Below the pieces are notes generated by a model that worked only from the letters and a program-made list of their open reading frames with translations, was not told where the DNA came from and did not search any database. A DNA stretch of 64,000 bases from Lachnoanaerobaculum orale (GTDB taxonomy: Bacteria > Bacillota > Clostridia > Lachnospirales > Lachnospiraceae): assembly GCF_003862485.1 (NCBI RefSeq), contig NZ_RRCM01000001.1:1359374-1423373 (forward strand), written 5' to 3'. Both the position numbers and the translations under genes were made by a program. The first letter of the stretch is position 1. Each line of letters starts with the position of its first letter. This document shows, one piece after another, positions 19,530-29,418 of the stretch.

Positions 19530-21629
19530 CTACTTTCTTCCAATTTTTTGCTTTATAGCAGCCAACATCTTATTTTCTTTTACCAACAGACCGTCAAATA
19601 TCATAAGCAGTGCAGGCAGCAAAAAGATAACAAATGCCATAGACACTATCGCACCTCTGCCTATCAGATGTCCAAGCTGACCTATTGCCGGAAGCTTTGA
19701 AATAAAACTTACCACATAACCGCAAATAACAAGTATTGTACCTGAAGTAAGTATCGAATGCATACTGAACTTAGTCATCTTTATTGCCGATTCTTTCTTA
19801 TTAAGTCTCTTTCTAAGCTCTCTATAGTTTGAAATTGAAAGTATGGCATAGTCTACAGTCGCACCCAGCTGAATACTGCTTACTACTATATATCCTATAA
19901 AAGCCAGCTTCGTTCCATATATATATGAAAAACTCATATTTACAAAAATAGCCATTTCAATAGGTATCATAGCAAGCAGTGCAAGAAGTACAGATTTAAA
20001 CGAGAATGCAACTACCAAAAATACTCCAAGTAATGATAAATTATTTACCTTATTATAGTCTTCCTTAAGTATCTTTTCCATATCCATAGTGGCGTAGGTA
20101 TTACCTGTAATATAGTTCTCATTCGGATAATACTCATTCACTATCTGCTTTATCTCATTTGCCGAACTGTACGCAAGCTTACTCTCACCCTTGGTCTTTG
20201 TGAATACAAGTATTCTGGCATATCCGTCCTTATGTAATAAGCTTACGGTATCACTTGGAATAATCTTTTCAGGTATACCGTCAGGCAGTGTATCAGCCAA
20301 TGATGTGACACTCTTTACATAATCAAGAGATTTTAACTTCTCCGCCAGTGCCTTCTCCGTGACATTGCTTGTAGAAGGTACCAATATAACATTGAGATTT
20401 GACCTGCCGAATACCTTGTTTATCTCCTCACTGTGTTCATACAAAGAGGTTCCCTCTCCTGCACCTACAGCGTCATTTCCATACATAAAGTTGGTCATTC
20501 CCTGTGCCATATATGAAGGAATCAGTATAACAAGTGCAAATATAAAAAATCCCTTTGAGATCTTATTTACAAACTTTGAAGTTTTGTCAAATTCAGGTAA
20601 AAACTCTCTATGTCTTGTCTTTTCAATTATAGGCATCCAGCTGAGTATAAGCGAAGGCATAAAGAACACTATCGAAAATATTGAACATACTATTCCCTTT
20701 GCAAGTACAATACCCAGGTCAAAGCCCATTGAGAATTTCATTATTACAAATACTATAAATCCTACAAATGTGGTAAGTGAGCTTGCCGAAATAGTCTTTA
20801 TAGATGTTCTTAGCGCATTCTTTAGAGCAATTGTCTTATCCGCTTCCTTTTTTTGTTCCACCTTATATGCATTCAATAGGAATATTGAATAATCCATAGA
20901 CACCGCAAGCTGTAATACCGCCGACACATTGTTTGTAATAAACGAAATACTGTTTAAGAATATATTTGTACCCCTGTTTATAAATATCGCAGTTCCGATA
21001 ACACTTAAGAAAAGCACAGGCTCAAACCATGAGGAAGTTGTTACCAAAAGTACCAAAAATACAAATATTACACCTATTGCAAGTATAAGATTCATCTGAG
21101 ATGAAACTTCTTCTTCGGTAAACTTATTCTGTGGCGCGCTTCCTACCAGATAGCCCCTGTCGCCTATTATCTTTTCCATCTTATCAATTGCCTTATGTGT
21201 AAGCTTACTTGAATCACCTTTTACAAAAGTTATATCCATTACAGCCTTATTATCCTTATAATAATCCGATACGTCATCATATTTCATAAAGCTGTTTGAC
21301 TCATAGACATTCTCGGTAGTGTCAAGCCAAAGTATCCTGTCCACGCCTTCGACCTTTTCAAGCTGCTGCTTAATGGCGTTGGCCTCGTATATTGTGACAT
21401 CCTTAAGCATAAGTCTGGCGGTTCCCGGATATCCGAATGTCTTTTCCATCTTATTTATTGCGGCCTTTGAAGGCGCGCTTGCAGGTAAATACTTAGTCAA
21501 ATCATAGTTTATATTTACAAACGGTGTAAAAAGAAGTGAAATAAAGAGCAAAATCAAAAAAACTCTTCTTATTCCTTTATTATGATCTACAATAAACCCT
21601 GCAAAATCCTTTTGGTTTGTTTCCTTCAT
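19530..21629 (-). CDS. MMPL/RND family transporter
   Basis: Predicted proton-driven exporter of the RND superfamily, MMPL branch (699 aa). It has a first membrane helix (about residues 25-45), a large outside loop, five helices, a duplicate loop and five more helices. LQLAVSMDYSIFLLNAY in the first half and IQLGATVDYAILSISNY in the second are the paired signature segments with the Asp-Tyr dyad. The substrate (lipid, drug or peptide) is unknown. Start set at ATG 21629 with GAGG nine bases upstream; the longer frame from 21689 lacks a site. A palindrome lies about 90 bases upstream between it and pyrB. Confidence 0.88.
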   Translation of the reverse strand: MKETNQKDFAGFIVDHNKGIRRVFLILLFISLLFTPFVNINYDLTKYLPASAPSKAAINKMEKTFGYPGTARLMLKDVTIYEANAIKQQLEKVEGVDRILWLDTTENVYESNSFMKYDDVSDYYKDNKAVMDITFVKGDSSKLTHKAIDKMEKIIGDRGYLVGSAPQNKFTEEEVSSQMNLILAIGVIFVFLVLLVTTSSWFEPVLFLSVIGTAIFINRGTNIFLNSISFITNNVSAVLQLAVSMDYSIFLLNAYKVEQKKEADKTIALKNALRTSIKTISASSLTTFVGFIVFVIMKFSMGFDLGIVLAKGIVCSIFSIVFFMPSLILSWMPIIEKTRHREFLPEFDKTSKFVNKISKGFFIFALVILIPSYMAQGMTNFMYGNDAVGAGEGTSLYEHSEEINKVFGRSNLNVILVPSTSNVTEKALAEKLKSLDYVKSVTSLADTLPDGIPEKIIPSDTVSLLHKDGYARILVFTKTKGESKLAYSSANEIKQIVNEYYPNENYITGNTYATMDMEKILKEDYNKVNNLSLLGVFLVVAFSFKSVLLALLAMIPIEMAIFVNMSFSYIYGTKLAFIGYIVVSSIQLGATVDYAILSISNYRELRKRLNKKESAIKMTKFSMHSILTSGTILVICGYVVSFISKLPAIGQLGHLIGRGAIVSMAFVIFLLPALLMIFDGLLVKENKMLAAIKQKIGRK

Positions 21630-21716
21630 ATCATCCAACCTCTCTAAAACTTCATTAACAGGATGTAAGTATATTGCAAATCGACACATTTGTAAATATC
21701 AACATCAGAACTTTAA

Positions 21717-21730
21717 TAGACACTTGTCTA
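21717..21730. promoter_or_regulatory. Palindromic operator-like site between MMPL gene and pyrB
   Basis: Perfect arms TAGACA and TGTCTA around a two-base centre. It resembles short palindromes bound by TetR-type repressors, which often control MMPL exporters. No regulator gene is adjacent. Confidence 0.4.
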
Positions 21731-21755
21731 TAAAATTGTTTTTATATTTTTAATC

Positions 21756-21784
21756 TTGTAAAAGTATAAAATATGGACTATAAT
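21756..21784 (+). promoter_or_regulatory. Predicted sigma-A promoter for pyrB-pyrI
   Basis: TTGTAA (21756-21761), 17-base spacer, perfect TATAAT (21779-21784). The start should be near 21791, only about 23 bases before the pyrB ATG. There is no room for a PyrR attenuator. Confidence 0.7.
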
Positions 21785-21813
21785 ACGAAAAATGATTTTT
21801 GTAAAGGAGAAGT

Positions 21814-22728
21814 ATGAGACATCTTTTAAACCCGTTGGATTTTTCTGTTGAAGAAACTAATAAGCTTTTGGAGCTTGCTATTGATATTGAAAACAACAGG
21901 GATAAGTATTCCAAAATTTGTGAAGGAAAAAAATTAGCAACTTTGTTCTATGAGCCAAGCACACGAACCAGACTTTCATTTGAAGCTGCTATGCTTAATT
22001 TGGGAGGTAGCGTACTTGGCTTTCATTCTGCCGACTCGTCATCTGCGGCAAAGGGCGAAAGTGTTGCAGATACTATCAGAGTCATCTCATCATATGCCGA
22101 TATAGCGGCTATGCGTCACCCAAAAGAAGGTGCACCGCTGGTTGCAAGCAAGTTTTCTTCCATCCCGGTAATCAATGCAGGAGACGGCGGACATCAGCAT
22201 CCTACACAGACACTTACAGACCTTCTTACAATCAAGCGACTTAAAGGAGATATAGCAAATCTTACTGTAGGACTTTGCGGCGATCTTAAGTTCGGCAGAA
22301 CGGTGCATTCTCTTATCAACGCTCTTATCAGATATCCGAATATCAAATTTGTTCTTATTTCTCCGGAAGAGCTGAAAGTTCCCGACTATATCAGAGACGA
22401 TGTACTCAAGGCCAACAATATAGAGTTTGCCGAGGTGACAAACCTTGACGAGGCTATACCTGAACTTGATATACTCTATATGACCAGAGTCCAAAGAGAG
22501 CGTTTCTTCAATGAAGAGGATTATATCCGTTTGAAAGATACCTATATACTTGACAAGAAAAAACTCTCACATGCAAAGAAAGATATGTACATACTTCATC
22601 CGCTTCCAAGAGTAAATGAAATCAGTGTTGAGGTGGATAACGACCCGAGAGCCGCATACTTTAGACAGGCACAGTTTGGCGTATATGTAAGAATGGCTTT
22701 GATTCTCACTCTTTTGGAGGTAATATAA
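21814..22728 (+). CDS. pyrB: Aspartate carbamoyltransferase catalytic chain
   Basis: Condenses carbamoyl phosphate with aspartate in pyrimidine synthesis. The carbamoyl-phosphate motif is [12 protein letters not shown], the 80s-loop contributes SSSAAKGES, and [11 protein letters not shown] and the aspartate-binding HPLPRVNEI follow. The 304 aa length is normal. AAGGAG lies six bases before the ATG. Its stop overlaps the pyrI ATG by one base, giving stoichiometric expression of catalytic and regulatory chains. The allosteric holoenzyme type, known from enterobacteria and many clostridia, is implied. Confidence 0.98.
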   Translation: MRHLLNPLDFSVEETNKLLELAIDIENNRDKYSKICEGKKLATLFYEPSTRTRLSFEAAMLNLGGSVLGFHSADSSSAAKGESVADTIRVISSYADIAAMRHPKEGAPLVASKFSSIPVINAGDGGHQHPTQTLTDLLTIKRLKGDIANLTVGLCGDLKFGRTVHSLINALIRYPNIKFVLISPEELKVPDYIRDDVLKANNIEFAEVTNLDEAIPELDILYMTRVQRERFFNEEDYIRLKDTYILDKKKLSHAKKDMYILHPLPRVNEISVEVDNDPRAAYFRQAQFGVYVRMALILTLLEVI

Positions 22729-23162
22729 TGTTAAATATAAGCGGATTAAATGAAGGCGTGGTACTTGACCATATAGAGGCAGGTAAGAGCCTTGATATAT
22801 ACTACAATTTAGGACTTGACAAGCTGGATATCCCTGTTGCTATCATAAAGAATGCCAAGTCAAAAAAAATGGGTAAAAAAGATATCATAAAGATAGAGGG
22901 TGATGTGCTTGATTTGATTGATTTTGATGTAATCGGATATATCGACCACAATATCACAATCAATGTTATAAAAAATAATGCTATAGTTGAGAAAAAGACT
23001 GTTTCATTACCTGAGAAGATAACCAATATCATCAAGTGTAAGAACCCAAGATGTATCACCTCTATAGAGCAGGAGCTTCCTCATATCTTCTACCTTTCAG
23101 ATAAGGAAAACGAGGTATATCGCTGTATCTACTGTGAAGAAAAGAGAAAAAAGAAAAAATAA
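22728..23162 (+). CDS. pyrI: Aspartate carbamoyltransferase regulatory chain
   Basis: Binds CTP/ATP and adjusts the activity of PyrB. The N-terminal allosteric domain (about residues 1-95) is followed by a zinc domain with four Cys: CKNPRC and, after a spacer, CIYC. At 144 aa it is slightly shorter than the enterobacterial chain. A Lys-rich C-terminal tail (EKRKKKK) is present. A GGAGG site lies inside the end of pyrB, and the unit ends at a terminator nine bases later. Confidence 0.95.
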   Translation: MLNISGLNEGVVLDHIEAGKSLDIYYNLGLDKLDIPVAIIKNAKSKKMGKKDIIKIEGDVLDLIDFDVIGYIDHNITINVIKNNAIVEKKTVSLPEKITNIIKCKNPRCITSIEQELPHIFYLSDKENEVYRCIYCEEKRKKKK

Positions 23163-23171
23163 GATTATAAA

Positions 23172-23197
23172 AAGCTTTGCATATGCGAAGCTTTTTT
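23172..23197 (+). terminator. Rho-independent terminator after pyrI
   Basis: Stem AAGCTTTGC/GCGAAGCTT with one G-T pair and an ATAT loop, followed by a T-run. It lies nine bases past the pyrI stop. Confidence 0.85.
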
Positions 23198-23216
23198 GTT
23201 TCCTGAAGTATGACGC

Positions 23217-23247
23217 AAAAATGCCGAATCCATAAACAGGATTCGAC
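23217..23247 (-). terminator. Rho-independent terminator after ftsH
   Basis: Minus-strand stem GTCGAATCC/GGATTCGGC with a seven-base loop and a short T-run. It ends the convergent ftsH transcript. Confidence 0.8.
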
Positions 23248-23255
23248 ATCAATCA

Positions 23256-25130
23256 CTATACCAATATAGCCTTTTTTATTTCCACTTTTTCCGGAAGTCC
23301 CTTTATCTCTCTTAGAATCTGCATGAACTCTTTGCCTGTTATTGTTTCCTTTGTTATAAGGAATTCAGCCAGCTTATCCATTACCTCTCTGTTTTCACTG
23401 AGTATTCTGATAGCTTCATCATAGCTGTTTTTAAGGATTCTCATTACCTCATTGTCTATCTCGGTAGCTGTAGTATCACCACAGTCAAGCACCGCTCTGC
23501 CTGAGAGATACTGATTTTCAACCTTTGCAAGACCTATGAGACCGAATCGCTCACTCATACCGTACTGAGTAACCATGGCTCTGGCAATAGAAGTGGCCTT
23601 TTCAATATCATTTGAAGCACCTGTTGTCACAGAATCAAATACTATCTGCTCCGCCGCTCTACCTCCGAGAGTACTTACAAGCATATCCTCAAGTTCTTTT
23701 TTAGACTTCAGATATGTCTCCTCCTCAGGTACATACATTACATAGCCCAAGGCTCCCATAGTTCTCGGCACAATGGTAATCTTTTGGACAGGTTCCGAGT
23801 TCTTTTGAAGAGCCGATATAAGAGCATGTCCCACCTCATGGTATGACACAATCCTTCTCTCTTCCTGATTAAGTACTCTGTCTTTTTTCTCCTTGCCGAC
23901 AAGTACCACCTCTACAGCTTCAAAAAGGTCTTTTTGCTTTACAGCCTTTCTCCCCTTCTTTACAGCCAATATGGCGGCCTCATTTATCATATTTGCAAGG
24001 TCGGAACCCACCGCACCTGATGTTGCAAGTCCGATAGCCTCAAGGTCTACAGAGTCATCCATCAACACATCTTTTGAATGCACTTTAAGGATTGCAACTC
24101 TACCCTTAAGGTCCGGCCTTTCTACAATCACTCTTCTGTCAAATCTGCCCGGACGAAGCAGTGCAGGGTCAAGTATCTCAGGTCTGTTTGTAGCTCCGAG
24201 TACTATAAGTCCCTTGGAAGAGTCAAAGCCGTCCATCTCTGAAAGAAGCTGATTGAGAGTCTGTTCTCTCTCATCATTTCCTCCTCCCATCCTTGAATCT
24301 CTGCTCTTACCTATGGCATCTATCTCGTCTATAAAAATGATAGCGGGTGCCGCTTCCTGTGCCTGTTTGAATAGGTCTCTTACTCTTGAAGCACCTACAC
24401 CGACAAACATCTCAACGAAGTCTGAACCTGAGAGTGAAAAGAAAGGCACATCCGCTTCTCCGGCTACAGCCTTTGCAAGCAGGGTCTTTCCGGTTCCGGG
24501 AGGTCCTACCAAAAGAGCGCCCTTTGGAAGCTTGGCTCCAATCTTGGTATATTTCTCAGGGTTGTGCAAAAAGTCGACTATTTCCGTCAAAGACTCCTTT
24601 GCCTCATCCTCACCGGCTACATCCTTGAATGTTATACCGGTTTCTTTTTGAACATATACCTTGGCATTGCTCTTTCCGACTCCCATGAATCCACCGCCGC
24701 CCATTCTCTTCATCAGGAAATTCATCATGAGTACAAAGAATATAAACGGCAGAATAAAGCTTAAAAACGACAATATCGCGGAGGTTGTCTCAAACCTTTC
24801 CATAGTAGCCGGTACATTGGCGGCATAAAGTCTGTCAACCAATGTATCATCCTCTATTCTGACAGTCTTATAAACCGTCATTGATGAGTAATCTGAAAGA
24901 TTAGGCTTAACCTTGATTTCAATAGAATTTGCCATCACCTTCACAGATTCCACCTTACCGTCATTTACCATTTTCATAAACTCGGTATAGGGTACTTCCT
25001 TTGTGGTAGCACTCTTTAATCTGCTTGAGAGCAGACTTACCGCAAAAAATGCAATGGCGGCCGCAATTATAAGTATTATTATCGTCCTGTTATTAAGGCC
25101 ATTGGATTCATTTTTGTTTTTTTTATCCAT
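23256..25130 (-). CDS. ftsH: ATP-dependent zinc metalloprotease FtsH
   Basis: Membrane-bound AAA+ protease that degrades membrane and short-lived cytoplasmic proteins. Two membrane helices (about residues 15-34 and 108-128) flank a short outside domain. Then come the AAA module (Walker [11 protein letters not shown], Walker [12 protein letters not shown], second region of homology [20 protein letters not shown]) and the zinc protease site HEVGHAL near residue 430. The 624 aa length is normal. It lies 11 bases before the ATG side of its upstream neighbour, an aconitase-family gene, so the two may be co-transcribed. Confidence 0.98.
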   Translation of the reverse strand: MDKKNKNESNGLNNRTIIILIIAAAIAFFAVSLLSSRLKSATTKEVPYTEFMKMVNDGKVESVKVMANSIEIKVKPNLSDYSSMTVYKTVRIEDDTLVDRLYAANVPATMERFETTSAILSFLSFILPFIFFVLMMNFLMKRMGGGGFMGVGKSNAKVYVQKETGITFKDVAGEDEAKESLTEIVDFLHNPEKYTKIGAKLPKGALLVGPPGTGKTLLAKAVAGEADVPFFSLSGSDFVEMFVGVGASRVRDLFKQAQEAAPAIIFIDEIDAIGKSRDSRMGGGNDEREQTLNQLLSEMDGFDSSKGLIVLGATNRPEILDPALLRPGRFDRRVIVERPDLKGRVAILKVHSKDVLMDDSVDLEAIGLATSGAVGSDLANMINEAAILAVKKGRKAVKQKDLFEAVEVVLVGKEKKDRVLNQEERRIVSYHEVGHALISALQKNSEPVQKITIVPRTMGALGYVMYVPEEETYLKSKKELEDMLVSTLGGRAAEQIVFDSVTTGASNDIEKATSIARAMVTQYGMSERFGLIGLAKVENQYLSGRAVLDCGDTTATEIDNEVMRILKNSYDEAIRILSENREVMDKLAEFLITKETITGKEFMQILREIKGLPEKVEIKKAILV

Positions 25131-25141
25131 ACACTTCCTTT

Positions 25142-27436
25142 CTATTTTATTTTGCTCTTATTATAATTTATAAGAGAACCTGCCTCTACGATGGATTTTT
25201 CGGCATCAGTCATTTCAGCGATGTTTAAACTGATTTCTTTTATATCATTACCTATTATATAGGCAGGAATTTTTGACATATCACCCCTTAGATGAGACTT
25301 GATATTCGGTACGAAGATATAATCTCCCACTTCAAAATCAGGTTCGGCATCCAAAAGGAAAGGCAGCATACCCCAGTTCATAACATTTGAACGGTATCTC
25401 TTTGTGGCATACTCTTTAGCAATATTTGCAAGACCGCCTATTACTCTTTGGCAACTTGCAGCCTGCTCTCTGGCAGAACCGTCACCCGGCTTCTTTGCAT
25501 AAATCATGCTGCCTATCTCTGTATCGTTTGCAATTATATTTGAAAAGCCTTCAATTGTCTTTATCTTATCAAAGACATCGGCTAATTCAGCATTGTCCTT
25601 TAAAATGTCTGCTCCGCTTCTTCTTGCCTTCTCTATAACATCCACCTTCTTACTTCTACCTACATATTCAGGATCTCTTCTTGAAAGTGTAAACTCCGCA
25701 AGTCCGAGCGGATTTGATCTGTATGAAGATGTCTCACCTGAAGGTATGAGCTCGTCTGTAGTTGTCACATCGTCAAGTATCTTTGAGCAAACCTTTAAAA
25801 GTATATTGTCTGTAAGCGCAGTCATCTCAGGCCAGTCCTTGATATTAGGTCCGTATACCAGATCGCTCTCCTCATGTGCATTGCCGAATCCGTTATATAC
25901 TCTGTTTTTGTATATTGTATCATCGTAGTGATACTCAGGCACAACATAGTCGTCCGCATACTCTGTAGCAGGTGTTAAGATGCCCTTATTCCTTGCGGTT
26001 GCCGCTACAGACCTTGCGTCCATAAGCGCTACTGCAGACATCTGTCCTGAACCCGGCTTTGAACCCTCTCTGTTCGGGAAGTTTCTTGTGGTATGTCTTA
26101 TAGACAATCCGTTGTTTGCAGGTGTATCTCCGGCGCCGAAACAAGGACCGCAAAAAGCTGTCTTTACAACGGCACCGCTCTCCATAAGATCCGCAACCGC
26201 ACCGTTTCTTGTAGTCTCTATAAATACCGGCTGTGATGAAGGATATACATTTAAGTTAAACTCATCAAAACCTGTACTGTGTCCTTTAAGTATATGTGCG
26301 GCTTCCATTACATTTGAATATGTACCGCCTGCACAACCTGCTATGATACCCTGTGATACACGAAGCTTTCCGTTCTCGATTTTATCGACAAGCTTTAAGC
26401 CCTTTCCGGCCTCACCGCCAATCTTTATCGCCTCAACTTCTACCTCATGTAACAAATCTTCCAAGTTTTCATTAAGAGTATCTATCTCATAAACATTACT
26501 CGGATGGAAAGGCAGTGCAATCATAGGCTTTATTGTGGAAAGATCTACATATACCACTCCGTCATAGTATGTCACATCTGCAGGCTTTAACTGTTTGTAA
26601 TCGCCGACTCTTCCGTGTACACTTAAAAACTTCTTTGTATCCTCATCAGTCTCCCAAACGGATGACAAACAGGTGGTCTCTGTAGTCATTACATCCACAC
26701 CGTTTCTGTAATCTGTGGTCATGGACGCGATTCCCGGTCCTACAAATTCCATTATTTTATTCTTTACATAACCGTTTTTGAACACCGCACCAATAATTGC
26801 AAGCGCGATATCCTGCGGTCCTACACCTGCCTTCGGTGCTCCCTCCAGATAAATTGCAATTATTTCAGGTCTGTTTACATCGTATGTATCCTGTAAAAGC
26901 TGTTTTACAAGTTCTCCGCCACCTTCACCTATAGCCATTGTTCCAAGCGCCCCGTATCTGGTGTGTGAATCCGAACCAAGTATCATCTTGCCGCAACCTG
27001 CAAACGCCTCTCTCATATACTGATGAATTACCGCTATATGAGGAGGTACATATATTCCGCCATACTTTTTTGCAGCTGAAAGTCCGAACATATGGTCGTC
27101 CTCATTTATAGTTCCACCGACTGCACAAAGTGAATTGTGACAATTGGTCAAAACATAAGGCAACGGAAATTTTTCCATACCGCTTGCCTTGGCTGTCTGT
27201 ATTATTCCTACAAAGGTAATATCATGTGAAGCCATAGCATCAAACTTAAGTCTGAGCTTGTCCATATTTCCCGATGTATTGTGAGCCTTCAATATATTAT
27301 AAGCAATACTTCCCTTTCTTGCCTCTTCCTTATCTATCTCTTTTCCTGTAACCGCTTTTATTTTATCTTTATCATTTTCTTCAATAAGTGTATTACCGTT
27401 TATTAAGTATGCACCGCCATTGTATAATTTAACCAT
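25142..27436 (-). CDS. Aconitase-family hydratase (YbhJ-like)
   Basis: A [4Fe-4S] dehydratase-fold protein of 764 aa. It is about the length of the YbhJ-type hydratase subgroup and not of canonical AcnA (about 890 aa) or LeuC (about 460 aa). Cluster ligands fit Cys in [16 protein letters not shown] and the pair in [29 protein letters not shown] is the conserved substrate segment, and the swivelling C-terminal domain begins near residue 600 ([10 protein letters not shown] region). It probably interconverts a citrate-like tricarboxylic or related hydroxyacid; the true substrate is not fixed by sequence. No citrate synthase or isocitrate dehydrogenase is nearby. Confidence 0.82.
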   Translation of the reverse strand: MVKLYNGGAYLINGNTLIEENDKDKIKAVTGKEIDKEEARKGSIAYNILKAHNTSGNMDKLRLKFDAMASHDITFVGIIQTAKASGMEKFPLPYVLTNCHNSLCAVGGTINEDDHMFGLSAAKKYGGIYVPPHIAVIHQYMREAFAGCGKMILGSDSHTRYGALGTMAIGEGGGELVKQLLQDTYDVNRPEIIAIYLEGAPKAGVGPQDIALAIIGAVFKNGYVKNKIMEFVGPGIASMTTDYRNGVDVMTTETTCLSSVWETDEDTKKFLSVHGRVGDYKQLKPADVTYYDGVVYVDLSTIKPMIALPFHPSNVYEIDTLNENLEDLLHEVEVEAIKIGGEAGKGLKLVDKIENGKLRVSQGIIAGCAGGTYSNVMEAAHILKGHSTGFDEFNLNVYPSSQPVFIETTRNGAVADLMESGAVVKTAFCGPCFGAGDTPANNGLSIRHTTRNFPNREGSKPGSGQMSAVALMDARSVAATARNKGILTPATEYADDYVVPEYHYDDTIYKNRVYNGFGNAHEESDLVYGPNIKDWPEMTALTDNILLKVCSKILDDVTTTDELIPSGETSSYRSNPLGLAEFTLSRRDPEYVGRSKKVDVIEKARRSGADILKDNAELADVFDKIKTIEGFSNIIANDTEIGSMIYAKKPGDGSAREQAASCQRVIGGLANIAKEYATKRYRSNVMNWGMLPFLLDAEPDFEVGDYIFVPNIKSHLRGDMSKIPAYIIGNDIKEISLNIAEMTDAEKSIVEAGSLINYNKSKIK

Positions 27437-27515
27437 ATTTCCTCCTAGTTTTCTACAATAGTATATCCTATCAAAAAGTTATTTTCAAGGCTGTTGATTT
27501 TATCTTAAAATCAAA

Positions 27516-27534
27516 ATGAGGGCATTGCCCTCAT
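27516..27534 (-). terminator. Hairpin overlapping the rlmH stop codon
   Basis: Minus-strand ATGAGGGC/GCCCTCAT with a three-base loop; the upstream arm contains the rlmH TGA. Only a short T-rich tail follows, so strength is uncertain. A second palindrome (GATTTTA/TAAAATC at 27495-27511) lies just beyond. Confidence 0.6.
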
Positions 27535-28007
27535 TTATGATACGGTTCATTATTTCTTATTCTGTATGCTCTGTATATCTGCTCAAGCAATATAACCCTC
27601 ATCAGCTGATGTGGAAATGTCATATCAGAAAAACTCAGCCTCTCATCGGCTCTCTTAAGTACACTCTCATGAAGTCCTAAAGACCCTCCTATGACAAATG
27701 TGAGATTCCCCTTTGACAAGATGTCATAATTTTCCATCCTCTTTGCAAAACTTTCCGAGGTATACTTCTTACCGTCAATTGCAAGAGCCACCACATAGCT
27801 GTTATTAAACTTTGATAAGATACGCTCCGCTTCAATCTGCTTTATCTTATCTTCTTCAGATGCGCTTGCATTTGCAGGAGTCTTTTCATCCTTTACCTCT
27901 GTAATACTCATTTTTGCATACCTTGAGAGTCTCTTTGCATACTCTTCTATGGCATCACGATAAAATTTTTCCTTAATGCTCCCCACCACAACTATATTTA
28001 TATTCAT
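27531..28007 (-). CDS. rlmH: 23S rRNA pseudouridine-1915 N3-methyltransferase RlmH
   Basis: SPOUT methyltransferase that methylates pseudouridine 1915 in helix 69 of 23S rRNA using SAM. The trefoil-knot signature is LTFVIGGSLGLHESV, and the C-terminus HQLMRVILLEQIYRAYRI...EPYHK is diagnostic, including the last-residue YHK motif. Start set at ATG 28007 (MNINIVVVGSIKEKFYRDAI) with AAGGA upstream, giving 158 aa, the normal length. A longer frame from 28040 would run into the response-regulator gene. It follows that gene by two bases. Confidence 0.97.
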   Translation of the reverse strand: MNINIVVVGSIKEKFYRDAIEEYAKRLSRYAKMSITEVKDEKTPANASASEEDKIKQIEAERILSKFNNSYVVALAIDGKKYTSESFAKRMENYDILSKGNLTFVIGGSLGLHESVLKRADERLSFSDMTFPHQLMRVILLEQIYRAYRIRNNEPYHK

Positions 28008-28009
28008 AA

Positions 28010-28705
28010 CTATTCCTTGAAATAGTATCCCACACCCCATTTGGTATGGATATACTTAGGCTCGCTCGGATTCGGCTCAATCTTTTCTCTAAGCCTTCTC
28101 ACATGTACATCCACAGTCCTTACATCACCTGCCTCATGCAATTTATTGCCCCAAACAATATTTAAAAGCTGTTCCCTTGAATACACCTTGTCGGGATTTT
28201 GAGTAAGCAGCTCCAAGATATCAAACTCCTTTGCGGTAAGGTTTACTTCCTTGCCCTTTTCAAAGACTCTTCTGCTGTCAAGGTCAAGCTTTAAGTCGGA
28301 CACCTCTATTATTCTGTCGTTTTTATCTGCCGCCTTTGACTTTTTTGAATTTCTTCTTATTATAGCCTTTATCCTTGCCTTGACCTCAAGTATGTTGAAA
28401 GGCTTTGTGATATAGTCGTCGGCACCGTATTCAAGTCCAAGTATCTTGTCCATATCTGTGCCCTTTGCAGTCAACATAATAATAGGCATCTCTGAAAACT
28501 CTCTTATAGCCTGACAGACTTCCATACCGTCCATCTCAGGCAACATTACATCCAAAAGCACTATATCATATTCTTTTTCCTTAGCCATTCTTAGAGCTTC
28601 TTTACCGTCATAGGCCACATCCACCTCATAACCGTCCTGCTCCAAGCTGAACTTAATCCCTTTGACTATCAATTTTTCATCATCTACAACAAGTGCCTTA
28701 TTCAT
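28010..28705 (-). CDS. OmpR/PhoB-family response regulator (orphan)
   Basis: Two-domain DNA-binding response regulator. The receiver domain (about residues 1-118) has ALVVDDEKLI at the start, the phospho-acceptor Asp in YDIVLLDVMLPEMDG, and the conserved Thr and Lys in MLTAKG and YITKPF. The C-terminal winged helix (about 130-230) includes LTAKEFDILELL and VDVHVRRLREKIE. Two ATGs lie in tandem; the second (28705) is better spaced from AGGAG. No histidine kinase is adjacent; the neighbours are a ComEA-like gene and rlmH. The fold is close to WalR/YycF-type regulators but the name cannot be assigned. Confidence 0.9.
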   Translation of the reverse strand: MNKALVVDDEKLIVKGIKFSLEQDGYEVDVAYDGKEALRMAKEKEYDIVLLDVMLPEMDGMEVCQAIREFSEMPIIMLTAKGTDMDKILGLEYGADDYITKPFNILEVKARIKAIIRRNSKKSKAADKNDRIIEVSDLKLDLDSRRVFEKGKEVNLTAKEFDILELLTQNPDKVYSREQLLNIVWGNKLHEAGDVRTVDVHVRRLREKIEPNPSEPKYIHTKWGVGYYFKE

Positions 28706-28714
28706 CATTAACTC

Positions 28715-29308
28715 CTAATTTATGCAAATCTTATCTTTAATCTTATTAAATGCCGCCTCTTTTATTCCTGATATATTCATTATATCCTCAGTGGATGAAA
28801 AAGCTTTTGACTTTCTATATTCTATTATGGAATCGGCCTTTCTCTCTCCTATACCCGGCAAACACATAAGCTCTTCCTTGGTCGCGGTGTTGATATTTAC
28901 AAGTGCAACCCCCTGTGAATCTTTTGCTTCATCCACAGGCATTTGAAAGCTTGCACTCTCAACCTCATCCACGCTTGGAATAACTATATGTTCACCGCCT
29001 TCAAGCTTTTTTGCCAGGTTTACATAATCCTTACAGGCTCCCTCACTGAAACCGCCTGCCATCTTGACAGCTTCATTTATGATGGAACCCTTCTTTAATG
29101 TATACACATCCGGATTATTCACACAGCCCGAAACAAATACATCAATATACTCTTCTGTAGCGGCAGTCTCAAGCACACTCTCCTCTAAAGAAGCTTCACT
29201 GCTTTCTTCTGAGGTCTCAATATCCGCTTTTTCAAATTTGATATCGCTTTTATCTTTACAAGCCGTAAGCAAAAAGCATAAAAACATCAGCAAAAAAATC
29301 TTTTTCAC
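28715..29308 (-). CDS. ComEA-like helix-hairpin-helix lipoprotein
   Basis: Predicted exported DNA-binding protein related to the competence receptor ComEA (197 aa). The N-terminus is a lipoprotein signal (FLCFLLTACKD, lipidated Cys near 17), followed by a Ser/Glu-rich linker. An SLBB-type domain follows (about residues 53-110, DVFVSGCVNNPDVYTLK), then a C-terminal pair of helix-hairpin-helix motifs (VNINTATKEELMCLPGIGER). ComEA is usually anchored by a membrane helix; a lipid anchor is a variant. comEC is not in the window. It is 9 bases upstream of the response regulator. Confidence 0.87.
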   Translation of the reverse strand: MKKIFLLMFLCFLLTACKDKSDIKFEKADIETSEESSEASLEESVLETAATEEYIDVFVSGCVNNPDVYTLKKGSIINEAVKMAGGFSEGACKDYVNLAKKLEGGEHIVIPSVDEVESASFQMPVDEAKDSQGVALVNINTATKEELMCLPGIGERKADSIIEYRKSKAFSSTEDIMNISGIKEAAFNKIKDKICIN

Positions 29309-29384
29309 AGCTCTCCTTTCAGACAGCCATGTAAGTATAATTCTATTCTAGCAAATTAAAAGTTAAAAACAAGTATCTAAAATA

Positions 29385-29408
29385 TTAAGATATCTTTTCA
29401 TATCTTAA
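29385..29408 (-). terminator. Hairpin after folD
   Basis: Minus-strand TTAAGATAT/ATATCTTAA with a six-base loop. It is AT-rich with a short T-rich tail (TATTTT), so it is a weak to moderate terminator. Confidence 0.55.
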
Positions 29409-29418
29409 CTTGTTAATT

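Noticed and set aside
25980-26492. Plus-strand frame of 170 codons in the aconitase gene
   Set aside because: Shadow of the hydratase; no ribosome site.
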